Positions 6,585 through 11,400 of a stretch of 12,081 bases of DNA are shown here, piece by piece (the stretch's first letter is position 1; every line of letters starts with the position of its first letter). Under the pieces are notes generated by a model. It made no database searches and was not told the origin of the DNA. It worked only from the letters and a program-made list of their open reading frames with translations. Source of the stretch: Peptococcaceae bacterium UBA3937 (GTDB taxonomy: Bacteria; Bacillota; Peptococcia; DRI-13; DTU073); NCBI GenBank assembly GCA_002385735.1, contig DGEB01000030.1:505-12585 (forward strand). The letters are read 5' to 3'. Both the position numbers and the translations under genes were made by a program.

Positions 6585-7190
6585 ATGATTAATTTGGTTT
6601 GGTTGGTAATGGTTTTAGGCGGGATCATCCTGGCCGGGCTCAAAGGGCAGCCGGAACTGGTCACCCAGGCTGCCTTTCAGGCGGCGCAGACCGCGGTCAA
6701 ATACGCCCTGGAGTTAATTGGGGTGATGGCTTTATGGCTGGGTTTGATGAAGGTAGCCGAAGAAGCCGGTTTAATAAAAAAATTAGCGCAAATCTTAAAG
6801 CCTTTCACCCGGTTGCTCTTTCCGTCCGTACCCCAGGAGCATCCGGCCATGGGCTTTATTTTAATGAATTTCAGCGCTAATCTCCTGGGGCTGGGGAATG
6901 CCGCCACCCCCTTTGGTTTAAAGGCGATGCAGGAACTACAGAACCTGAATCCGCAGAAAAATGTGGCCAGTGAGGCCATGTGCACCTTTTTGGCCATGAA
7001 TACCTCCTGTATTACCTTGCTTCCGGCCACGGTCATCGGAATCCGGATTGCGGCCGGCTCGGCCAATCCCACGGAAATCGTCAGCACCACCTTGTTTGCC
7101 ACCACCGTAGGGATGAGCGCCGCCTTGCTGACGGATTATCTCATGCGTCTTTGGTATAATCGAAAAAGTGGGGCGCAGAAAAAGTGCTAG
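6585..7190 (+). CDS. spmA: spore maturation protein A
   Basis: A 201-residue polytopic membrane protein of the nucleoside-recognition (Gate) domain family. SpmA and SpmB together influence spore core dehydration and heat resistance in Bacillus and Clostridium. Characteristic segments are MALWLGLMKVAEEAGLI (about 48-64), FILMNFSANLLGLGNAATPF (91-110), FLAMNTSCITLLPATVIGIR (133-152) and a C-terminal membrane span. The length matches B. subtilis SpmA (about 196). ATG 6585 with AGAGGGG (6573-6579) is chosen. The frame is open further upstream to GTG 6519, but that adds 22 non-conserved residues and has no ribosome site. dacB, which neighbours spmA in Bacillus, is absent here. Confidence 0.95.
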   Translation: MINLVWLVMVLGGIILAGLKGQPELVTQAAFQAAQTAVKYALELIGVMALWLGLMKVAEEAGLIKKLAQILKPFTRLLFPSVPQEHPAMGFILMNFSANLLGLGNAATPFGLKAMQELQNLNPQKNVASEAMCTFLAMNTSCITLLPATVIGIRIAAGSANPTEIVSTTLFATTVGMSAALLTDYLMRLWYNRKSGAQKKC

Positions 7191-7249
7191 ATGTGTGGGA
7201 TAAAGCTTTGAAAAAAGCTGCCCGCAAGGGCTTTAAAGTTATAAAGTAG
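7184..7249 (+). CDS. possible 21-codon peptide between spmA and spmB
   Basis: A GTG overlapping the spmA stop opens a frame encoding MLDVWDKALKKAARKGFKVI plus a final K, then TAG. The product would be basic and amphipathic with one Trp. There is no convincing ribosome site, but the overlap would allow coupling to spmA. A GCCC-GCAA-GGGC tetraloop hairpin (7220-7231) sits inside it. Chance is a real alternative. Confidence 0.18.
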   Translation: MLDVWDKALKKAARKGFKVIK

Positions 7250-7277
7250 TTTTAAGGTTCGGAAAGGTGAGTCTGAC

Positions 7278-7817
7278 GTGGAAAAAGTATTCTACGAGCT
7301 ATCCCGCTGGGCCATCCCGGGACTGATTTGCTTTGTTCTTGTCTATGCCGCTTTACGCGGGGTCAAGGTGTACGAATGTTTTGTCAAAGGGGCTAAAGAA
7401 GGCTTTGCCCTGGCGGTAAAAATTATTCCTTTCCTGGTGGCCATGATGATGGCGGTAAGCATCTTCCGGCAGGCCGGCGTGATCCGTTTGCTGGAACAAT
7501 ACGGCGGTGCGTTTTTTCAGCTTGTGCATTTGCCGCCGGATATCCTGCCCCTGGCGCTGATGCGGCCCCTGTCGGGCGGCGCCGCCCTGGGCATTACCAC
7601 GGAATTGATCAATACCTATGGACCCGACTCCTATATCGGTCGTCTGGCTTCCACGATGCAGGCCAGTACGGACACCACCTTTTTTATTCTGGCCGTCTAT
7701 TTCGGGGCGGTGGGGATTGGTAAATACCGTTATTCCCTGGGGGTAGGGCTGTTGGCCGATGTGGTTTCCTTTGTAGCTTCCGTTTACATTGTCAGCAGGG
7801 TTTTCGGGGCCTTTTAA
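7278..7817 (+). CDS. spmB: spore maturation protein B
   Basis: A 179-residue membrane protein, the partner of SpmA and also of the nucleoside-recognition (Gate) domain family. Segments seen are an N-terminal span (IPGLICFVLVYAAL, about 13-26), KIIPFLVAMMMAVSIFRQAG (48-67), LALMRPLSGGAALGITTELI (91-110), and STMQASTDTTFFILAVYFGA (124-143), followed by a last span. The length equals B. subtilis SpmB (about 178). The start is GTG, with AAAGGTGA (7263-7270) 7 nt upstream. The gene is 87 nt after spmA and surely co-expressed with it. Downstream there is only a short GC-rich hairpin (GGGCTG/CAGCCC, 7865-7879) with three T residues, so read-through into rluB is likely. Confidence 0.95.
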   Translation: MEKVFYELSRWAIPGLICFVLVYAALRGVKVYECFVKGAKEGFALAVKIIPFLVAMMMAVSIFRQAGVIRLLEQYGGAFFQLVHLPPDILPLALMRPLSGGAALGITTELINTYGPDSYIGRLASTMQASTDTTFFILAVYFGAVGIGKYRYSLGVGLLADVVSFVASVYIVSRVFGAF

Positions 7818-7894
7818 GTTTTGAGTTTCTTGCCAGGGCTTTTCCGGTGCGGAACAAGCATCTGGGGCTGGGGCAGCCCTTTGAAACAGGTTAG

Positions 7895-7910
7895 CATTGC
7901 GAATGCAATG
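7895..7910. promoter_or_regulatory. short inverted repeat before rluB
   Basis: CATTGC-GAAT-GCAATG is a perfect 6-bp stem with a 4-nt loop. It lies 24 nt before the rluB ATG and overlaps a possible sigma-A promoter (TTGAAA 7881-7886, 17 bp, TGCAAT 7904-7909). It could be an operator or simply a small leader hairpin. Confidence 0.3.
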
Positions 7911-7933
7911 TGGTAATATATAAGTAAGGGGAA

Positions 7934-8683
7934 ATGCTGGCAGTTCATGGAACGGTGGTGGGAACACTGGAAAGGTTGCAGAAATATCTGGCCCGCTGCG
8001 GGGTAGCTTCGCGCCGTCGGGCCGAGGAAATGATTAAACAGGGTCTGGTGAAGCTTAACGGGCAAGTGGTTAGGGAAATGGGAATCCAGTTGGAGCCGGA
8101 AAAGGATATCGTAGAAGTAAACGGCCAGGTTGTAACACCAAAAGAGCAAAAGGTGTACCTGCTTTTGAACAAACCGGTGCGGGTGGTGACCACTCTGGAC
8201 GATCCGCAAGGCCGAACCAAGGTTACCGATTTTCTGCACGGCATCAAGGAACGGGTATTTCCGGTGGGTCGGCTGGACTACATGACGGAAGGCTTGCTCT
8301 TGCTTACCAATGATGGGGAATTGGCCTACCGGCTTACTCATCCGCGCTTTCAAATTGCCAAAACCTATCTGGTCGGTGTCAGGGGCGCGATGTCCGGGGA
8401 GAAAGTGGCGCAACTCGCCAAGGGAGTAGAACTGGAAGACGGGCTCACCCAGCCGGCCCAGGTGAAGGTTCTAAAACAAACAAAGGCCGCAACCTTAATG
8501 GAAATTACCATTAAAGAAGGCCGCAACCGGCAAATCCGGAGAATGTGTGAAAAAATTGGCCATCCGGTGCAAAGCCTGAAGCGCATTGCCTTTGGGAATC
8601 TAGTATTAGGAAATTTAGCTCCCGGCCAATACCGCCCATTATCTAAAACTGAGATTGTACGACTGAAAATTCTTTTAAAATAG
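7934..8683 (+). CDS. rluB: 23S rRNA pseudouridine synthase, RluB/RsuA family
   Basis: The enzyme isomerises a uridine in 23S rRNA to pseudouridine (position 2605 in E. coli for RluB). An N-terminal S4 RNA-binding domain (RLQKYLARCGVASRRRAEEM, about residues 14-33) is followed by the catalytic domain. The latter contains VGRLDYMTEGLLLLTNDGEL (111-130); D115 in the GRLD motif is the expected catalytic Asp. KEGRNRQIRRMCE appears near residue 200 and is also typical. The start is uncertain. ATG 7934 has AAGGGG only 2 nt away and gives about 12 extra residues, while family members usually begin just before ERLQKYLARCG. GTG 7955, GTG 7958 or even CTG 7967 (with GGTGG at 7954-7958) are alternatives. 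The gene commonly follows spmAB in clostridia. Confidence 0.94.
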   Translation: MLAVHGTVVGTLERLQKYLARCGVASRRRAEEMIKQGLVKLNGQVVREMGIQLEPEKDIVEVNGQVVTPKEQKVYLLLNKPVRVVTTLDDPQGRTKVTDFLHGIKERVFPVGRLDYMTEGLLLLTNDGELAYRLTHPRFQIAKTYLVGVRGAMSGEKVAQLAKGVELEDGLTQPAQVKVLKQTKAATLMEITIKEGRNRQIRRMCEKIGHPVQSLKRIAFGNLVLGNLAPGQYRPLSKTEIVRLKILLK

Positions 8684-8715
8684 GACTTTTATAAAAAATT
8701 CTATAAATTCTTTAC

Positions 8716-8744
8716 TTGAAAAAGCCCGTAAGAGGTCGTAAACT
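8716..8744 (+). promoter_or_regulatory. candidate sigma-A promoter of the secreted acidic protein
   Basis: TTGAAA (8716-8721), 17 bp, then TAAACT (8739-8744) gives 5/6 and 4/6 matches with ideal spacing, in AT-rich DNA. Transcription would begin near 8751, leaving a leader of about 65 nt. That leader contains the hairpin ACGGGTT-TTTT-AACCTGT (8772-8789). A T-rich strand of it could also pair with AAAAGCCCGT (8719-8728) if transcription started further upstream. Confidence 0.4.
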
Positions 8745-8817
8745 AAAATTAGAGGGAGGTTTGTAATTATAACGGGTTTTTTAACCTGTGAAAAATTATC
8801 GAGGAGGGGGAAAAAGG

Positions 8818-9486
8818 ATGGCTAACAAAAAAAGGATCGCGTTGATGGTTTTGTTAGTGTTTATCCTGCAGTGTGTGCCAGTTGCGGTGTTAGCAGCGGA
8901 CTATGATTTCTTTCCTTTCGGTTTTGGTTTTGGAGCCTTTGAAGATGAAAAAACCCTTAGAGAAGACGCCATAGAAAACATCAAAGAAATGTTTGATGGC
9001 CTCAATGAAGCAATCGAGAAAATTAATGGCGCGGTAGAGGAAATAAATAAAGTTATTGAAGAAGAAGACATTTTTGAAGACGAAGATTGTGATGTGGAAG
9101 CCGTACTTGAAGATCTGGACAAAATTATGAGGAAACATTTCCCGAACATCAATCAAAGAAGAGGACTAGTTAATCGTGAAGACCTCATCGACGAAATTGA
9201 AACAGTTGTGGAGAGAGAACTGAACGCCTTAGACGGCAAAAAGCTTGATGCGGAAGAAGCATTGGAAGATATTATGGCGGAAGTTACAAAAGTTGTGAAT
9301 CGGGAACTCAGGAATTATCCAAGCAGAAGTGGTGGCAATTTAGCTATTGACAACATCATCGCCAAATTCCAGAAGAAAAACCGTGAGCTCATGAGAAAAC
9401 TTGATTGGTTGACGCTGTTTGGTGATAACAAGAAGATTAAAGGCAGAGGTTTCGGTAGAAATATCCCGATCGGCTTTTGGTTCTAG
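8818..9486 (+). CDS. secreted acidic coiled-coil protein, unknown function
   Basis: I do not recognise this 222-residue protein. Residues 1-26 are a signal peptide (basic NKKR, hydrophobic core, likely cleavage after VLA at 26). C19 is not in a lipobox. The mature N-terminus is aromatic and glycine-rich (DYDFFPFGFGFGAF, 28-41). Residues 42-150 are strongly acidic and helical with heptad-like spacing (IKEMFDGLNEAIEKINGAVE at 55-74; EEEDIFEDED at 81-90). A basic helical part follows (AKFQKKNRELMRKLDW), and the protein ends GRGFGRNIPIGFWF, echoing the N-terminal motif. The gene uses AGA/AGG for most arginines and is AT-rich, unlike trpS, scpB or rluB. GAGGAGGGGG (8801-8810) 7 nt before ATG 8818 fixes the start; the upstream GTG 8788 would place this site inside the gene. 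It has its own promoter and terminator, so it is monocistronic. Confidence 0.82.
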   Translation: MANKKRIALMVLLVFILQCVPVAVLAADYDFFPFGFGFGAFEDEKTLREDAIENIKEMFDGLNEAIEKINGAVEEINKVIEEEDIFEDEDCDVEAVLEDLDKIMRKHFPNINQRRGLVNREDLIDEIETVVERELNALDGKKLDAEEALEDIMAEVTKVVNRELRNYPSRSGGNLAIDNIIAKFQKKNRELMRKLDWLTLFGDNKKIKGRGFGRNIPIGFWF

Positions 9487-9509
9487 AAACTTCACACTAG
9501 TTTAATATA

Positions 9510-9541
9510 ATTACCACCTGAAAGGGTGGTAATTTTTTTTT
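9510..9541 (+). terminator. strong intrinsic terminator after the secreted protein
   Basis: A perfect 9-bp stem ATTACCACC / GGTGGTAAT (9510-9518 with 9525-9533) with loop TGAAAG is followed by nine T residues (9533-9541). It isolates the secreted-protein gene from the membrane protein gene at 9631. Confidence 0.93.
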
Positions 9542-9630
9542 GGAGATATTTTTTGGAGCTCTTTCTTTTTGGATATGTTAGAAGGAGAAGAAAAATCAGG
9601 TCATGATGACAAGAAAGCGCAGGAGAAAAA

Positions 9631-10119
9631 ATGGACGATAAGGATACGCTCGATTTCTTGGTTGCACGTCTGGAAAAGTTTTTTTATGGCGCGGCCGTTC
9701 TTTGCCTGCTTGTTTTGGTGGGGATTCAAACCTTAGTTTTTTTTGTGCCGGGGGCGGGCGGACAGCTTAATCTGGCGCTGCAGAAAGAAGGAAAGCCCCT
9801 GCAAGAAGAAGCGCTCTTTTATGAGGTAGGGGCGATTTCCACTGCTCCCTGGACCAGTATCACGCTTGAGTTGTTGGATTACCAGAGCAGACCGGATGTA
9901 AAAATTGAGGTAAACGGCATCGAAACGGGCACTTTTTTAAAGAAAGAATATACCCTCTCCGTCCGGGAAGGGGATGTGCTTACCGTTTTTAATCCGGATG
10001 AACGTCATCCGGTAAGGGTAAGGGTCAGCAAGAAAACGCCGAATATCATCAAACCTTCTTTAGGAGCGGAAATCGGCGGGATTGGGAGGAGTTATTTTGA
10101 TCCGGTGGGTTTTAAGTAA
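9631..10119 (+). CDS. single-pass membrane protein with an extracellular beta-rich domain, unknown function
   Basis: A 162-residue protein that I cannot assign to a family. Residues 1-16 are charged (MDDKDTLDFLVARLEK). One hydrophobic span covers about 17-39 (FFYGAAVLCLLVLVGIQTLV at 17-36). The remainder would lie outside. Its centre (DVKIEVNGIETGTFLKKEYT followed by LSVREGDVLTVFN) alternates in the way of a small beta sandwich and recalls PEGA-like domains, a resemblance only. The end is rich in Gly and Pro (GAEIGGIGRSYFDPVGFK). AGGAG (9621-9625) lies 5 nt before the ATG. It has no close neighbour: a terminator precedes it and 420 nt of non-coding DNA follows. Base composition is like the housekeeping genes rather than the secreted-protein gene. 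Confidence 0.78.
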   Translation: MDDKDTLDFLVARLEKFFYGAAVLCLLVLVGIQTLVFFVPGAGGQLNLALQKEGKPLQEEALFYEVGAISTAPWTSITLELLDYQSRPDVKIEVNGIETGTFLKKEYTLSVREGDVLTVFNPDERHPVRVRVSKKTPNIIKPSLGAEIGGIGRSYFDPVGFK

Positions 10120-10135
10120 AAATTTTGAAAAAAAC

Positions 10136-10164
10136 TTATCATTGGAAGGAAAATATAGAATAAT
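10136..10164 (+). promoter_or_regulatory. candidate promoter of the leader/ncRNA
   Basis: TTATCA (10136-10141), 17 bp, then AATAAT (10159-10164) gives 4/6 and 5/6 matches to the sigma-A consensus with ideal spacing. AT-rich DNA produces such matches easily, so support is modest. Confidence 0.3.
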
Positions 10165-10279
10165 AAACAAAAATAGATACAAAAAGGAAGGAGGATAGTA
10201 GGCTGACATAATTTTTTTGCAGCTGTGTTAACTCATAATTTCATAGCATTAAGAAAACCCAAAAATTAAGTAAACCAGG

Positions 10280-10378
10280 ATGTACCATATTCCTGAACCG
10301 CCCGGGGAAGTAATCTCCGAGGATCGTGTGGAAGGACCCGGTAAGGCATCTTCCAGAATAGCAAGAGTATATTTTTAA
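10280..10378 (+). CDS. possible 32-codon ORF inside the GC-rich island
   Basis: ATG 10280 to TAA 10376-10378 encodes a 32-residue peptide beginning MYHIPEPPGEVISEDRVEGP and ending RIARVYF. It is exactly coextensive with the GC-rich part of an otherwise AT-rich gap, and its codons look like those of the neighbouring genes. Against it, AGG directly abuts the ATG and there is no properly spaced ribosome site; the frame is closed by TAA at 10271. It may be a leader peptide, a gene remnant, or chance within a structured RNA. Confidence 0.25.
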   Translation: MYHIPEPPGEVISEDRVEGPGKASSRIARVYF

Positions 10379-10403
10379 TAGATAATTCATACTTTACCGG
10401 ATG

Positions 10404-10444
10404 AAAGCACCTCGCAAAAGCACCTTTTGCGAGGTGCTTTTTTT
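10404..10444 (+). terminator. very strong terminator or attenuator upstream of the HutP-like gene
   Basis: A perfect 17-bp stem (AAAGCACCTCGCAAAAG at 10404-10420 with its complement at 10424-10440) closes a 3-nt loop CAC, and the T-run extends through 10444. It lies about 95 nt before the HutP-family gene. It may simply end the preceding transcript, or act as the regulated terminator in a leader, as HutP does in Bacillus hut. There is no protein gene directly upstream needing a terminator except the membrane protein 285 nt away. Confidence 0.93.
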
Positions 10445-10453
10445 GCATTATAG

Positions 10454-10500
10454 TTGATATTTTTGCTTCTATATAATAAAATCCAATTTAGAAAAGAAGC
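10454..10500 (+). promoter_or_regulatory. candidate promoter and inverted repeat before the HutP-like gene
   Basis: A perfect -10 TATAAT lies at 10472-10477. TTGATA (10454-10459) looks like a -35 but is only 12 bp away; at 17-18 bp spacing the match is poor, so an activator or another -35 may be used. The inverted repeat GCTTCT (10465-10470) / AGAAGC (10495-10500) flanks the -10 and the expected start point, a typical operator position. Confidence 0.4.
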
Positions 10501-10539
10501 TTGCAATAAGCCAAGTATTGAAGACAGGTAGATGATTCT

Positions 10540-10968
10540 ATGAATATTAGCTCAAGAACGATTGCCGCGGCCGCCATCAAAATTGCCTTAACCGAAAACC
10601 GGGAAGAGGAAGCCAAGCTTAAAAAGCTATATGCCGACGGGCAGATCAGAACGGTGGCGGTAGATATCGGCGGGGAGTACATAACCTCGATTAAAGTGAT
10701 TATCGAACGGGCGATTGTGGCGGCCAAGCGGGAAGGCGTGATTAAGGAAAACCATTATGACGAAGGCGCGGTGGCCGGCGCGGCGCGGGAAGCCCTTACC
10801 CAGATTATGCCCAAGGCTTTGGGCTTAAACGTGGGCGGCAAAATCGGCATTGCCCGGAAGGATGATCATATCAGTGTGGCCGTCTTTCTGGGTGTCGGGC
10901 TGCTTCATCTGAATGAAGTGGCGATTGGCTTAGGGCACCGGGTCGCTCCTTTTACCGGCGAGGATTGA
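10540..10968 (+). CDS. HutP-family RNA-binding antiterminator-like protein
   Basis: A 142-residue protein of the HutP family. In Bacillus, HutP is a hexameric regulator that needs L-histidine and Mg2+ and binds the hut leader RNA to prevent termination. Similarity is seen in the basic helix region IKVIIERAIVAAKREGVI (51-68), REALTQIM (83-90), and the C-terminal DDHISVAVFLGVGLLHLNEV (108-127) and AIGLGHRVAPF (128-138). By my alignment from memory, the positions of the three Bacillus metal-binding histidines (73, 77, 138) fall on non-His residues in EGAVAGA (75-81) and on N125. Ligand use may therefore differ. The ribosome site is weak (AGGT, 10526-10529). The stop overlaps nothing, but aroH starts 3 nt later, so the genes are coupled. 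No hut catabolic gene is present; a role in controlling aroH-cmk or its own leader is inference. Confidence 0.85.
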   Translation: MNISSRTIAAAAIKIALTENREEEAKLKKLYADGQIRTVAVDIGGEYITSIKVIIERAIVAAKREGVIKENHYDEGAVAGAAREALTQIMPKALGLNVGGKIGIARKDDHISVAVFLGVGLLHLNEVAIGLGHRVAPFTGED

Positions 10969-10970
10969 TC

Positions 10971-11348
10971 ATGATGAAGATGCTTTTTGGGATTCGCGGA
11001 GCCACCACCGTAGTGGCCAATACGCAGGAACAAATCCTGGCGGAAACAAAAAAGCTCTTGCAGGCGCTTTTTACGGCCAACGGGATAGATATTGCGTCTC
11101 CGGAACACACTTTAGTCAGTATCATTTTTACCACAACACCCGATTTGAATGCCGAATTTCCGGCCAAGGCCGCCCGTTTGCTGGGCTTAACTCAGGTGCC
11201 TTTGTTGGGTTGTGTGGAGACAGCCGTTCCCCACGGCCTGTCGCTTTGTATTCGTGTCTTGATTCATGCTTATTTACCCGAGGGCACGAAGGTAAAACAT
11301 ATCTATTTGAATGAAGCTGCACAGTTGCGGCCCGATTGGCAAGCATAA
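10971..11348 (+). CDS. aroH: chorismate mutase, AroH type
   Basis: The enzyme converts chorismate to prephenate, the committed step to phenylalanine and tyrosine, as a small monofunctional trimer. The 125-residue length matches B. subtilis AroH (127). Active-site residues are recognisable: Arg in GIRGATTV (R9), Cys and Glu in GCVETAVPHG (counterparts of C75 and E78), Arg in LCIRVL (counterpart of R90) and Tyr in HIYLNEA (counterpart of Y108). TPDLNAEFPAKAAR is also conserved. ATG 10971 is used, 6 nt after GGCGAGGA (10957-10964), which lies inside the end of the HutP-like gene. ATG 10974 is possible; TTG 10965 touches the ribosome site. The gene order HutP-family, aroH, cmk suggests one operon. 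Confidence 0.95.
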   Translation: MMKMLFGIRGATTVVANTQEQILAETKKLLQALFTANGIDIASPEHTLVSIIFTTTPDLNAEFPAKAARLLGLTQVPLLGCVETAVPHGLSLCIRVLIHAYLPEGTKVKHIYLNEAAQLRPDWQA

Positions 11349-11400
11349 GGGTAGATAGTGTTGCCGGTAGAATTAAGTTGCCGGGAAGGAGGGGGTTCCG

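Larger units (their letters stand above)
10120..10539 (+). other. 420-nt non-coding region: possible structured RNA or leader upstream of the HutP-like gene
   Basis: No clear gene is present. From left to right: an AT-rich stretch with a possible promoter (10136-10164); an SD-like AAGGAGG (10188-10194) with no start codon at a usable distance; a GC-rich island (about 10275-10356) in AT-rich flanks; a strong terminator (10404-10444); and a second promoter-like segment with a perfect TATAAT (10472-10477). The island can form CGGGGA-AGTAA-TCTCCG (10303-10319) and TGGAAG/CTTCCA (10329-10334 with 10350-10355). It could also pair ACCG (10297-10300) with CGGT (10339-10342). This would give a transcript of about 270 nt ending at the terminator, either a free RNA or an attenuated leader. 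It matches no riboswitch, T-box, 6S, SRP or tmRNA signature that I know. Confidence 0.45.

Noticed and set aside
7353..8413. Long minus-strand open frames across spmB and rluB
   Set aside because: They mirror GC-rich codons of well-identified plus-strand genes and encode His/Gln/Pro-rich products typical of antisense shadows.
8872..8883. C19 of the secreted protein as a lipoprotein anchor
   Set aside because: The preceding residues FILQ do not form a lipobox; a normal signal peptidase I site (VLA) fits better.
9603..9641. Tiny Arg/Lys-rich frame (MMTRKRRRKNGR) overlapping the membrane protein start
   Set aside because: Ribosome-site spacing is wrong, the length is 12 codons, and purine-rich SD sequence alone explains the basic residues.
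10188..10219. AAGGAGG at 10188-10194 as the ribosome site of a hidden gene
   Set aside because: No ATG, GTG or TTG lies at 5-12 nt; the nearest TTG is 22 nt away and its frame stops after four codons.
10266..10448. Minus-strand 60-codon frame across the leader region
   Set aside because: It starts inside the 17-bp terminator stem, which is much better explained as a terminator, and it has no ribosome site.
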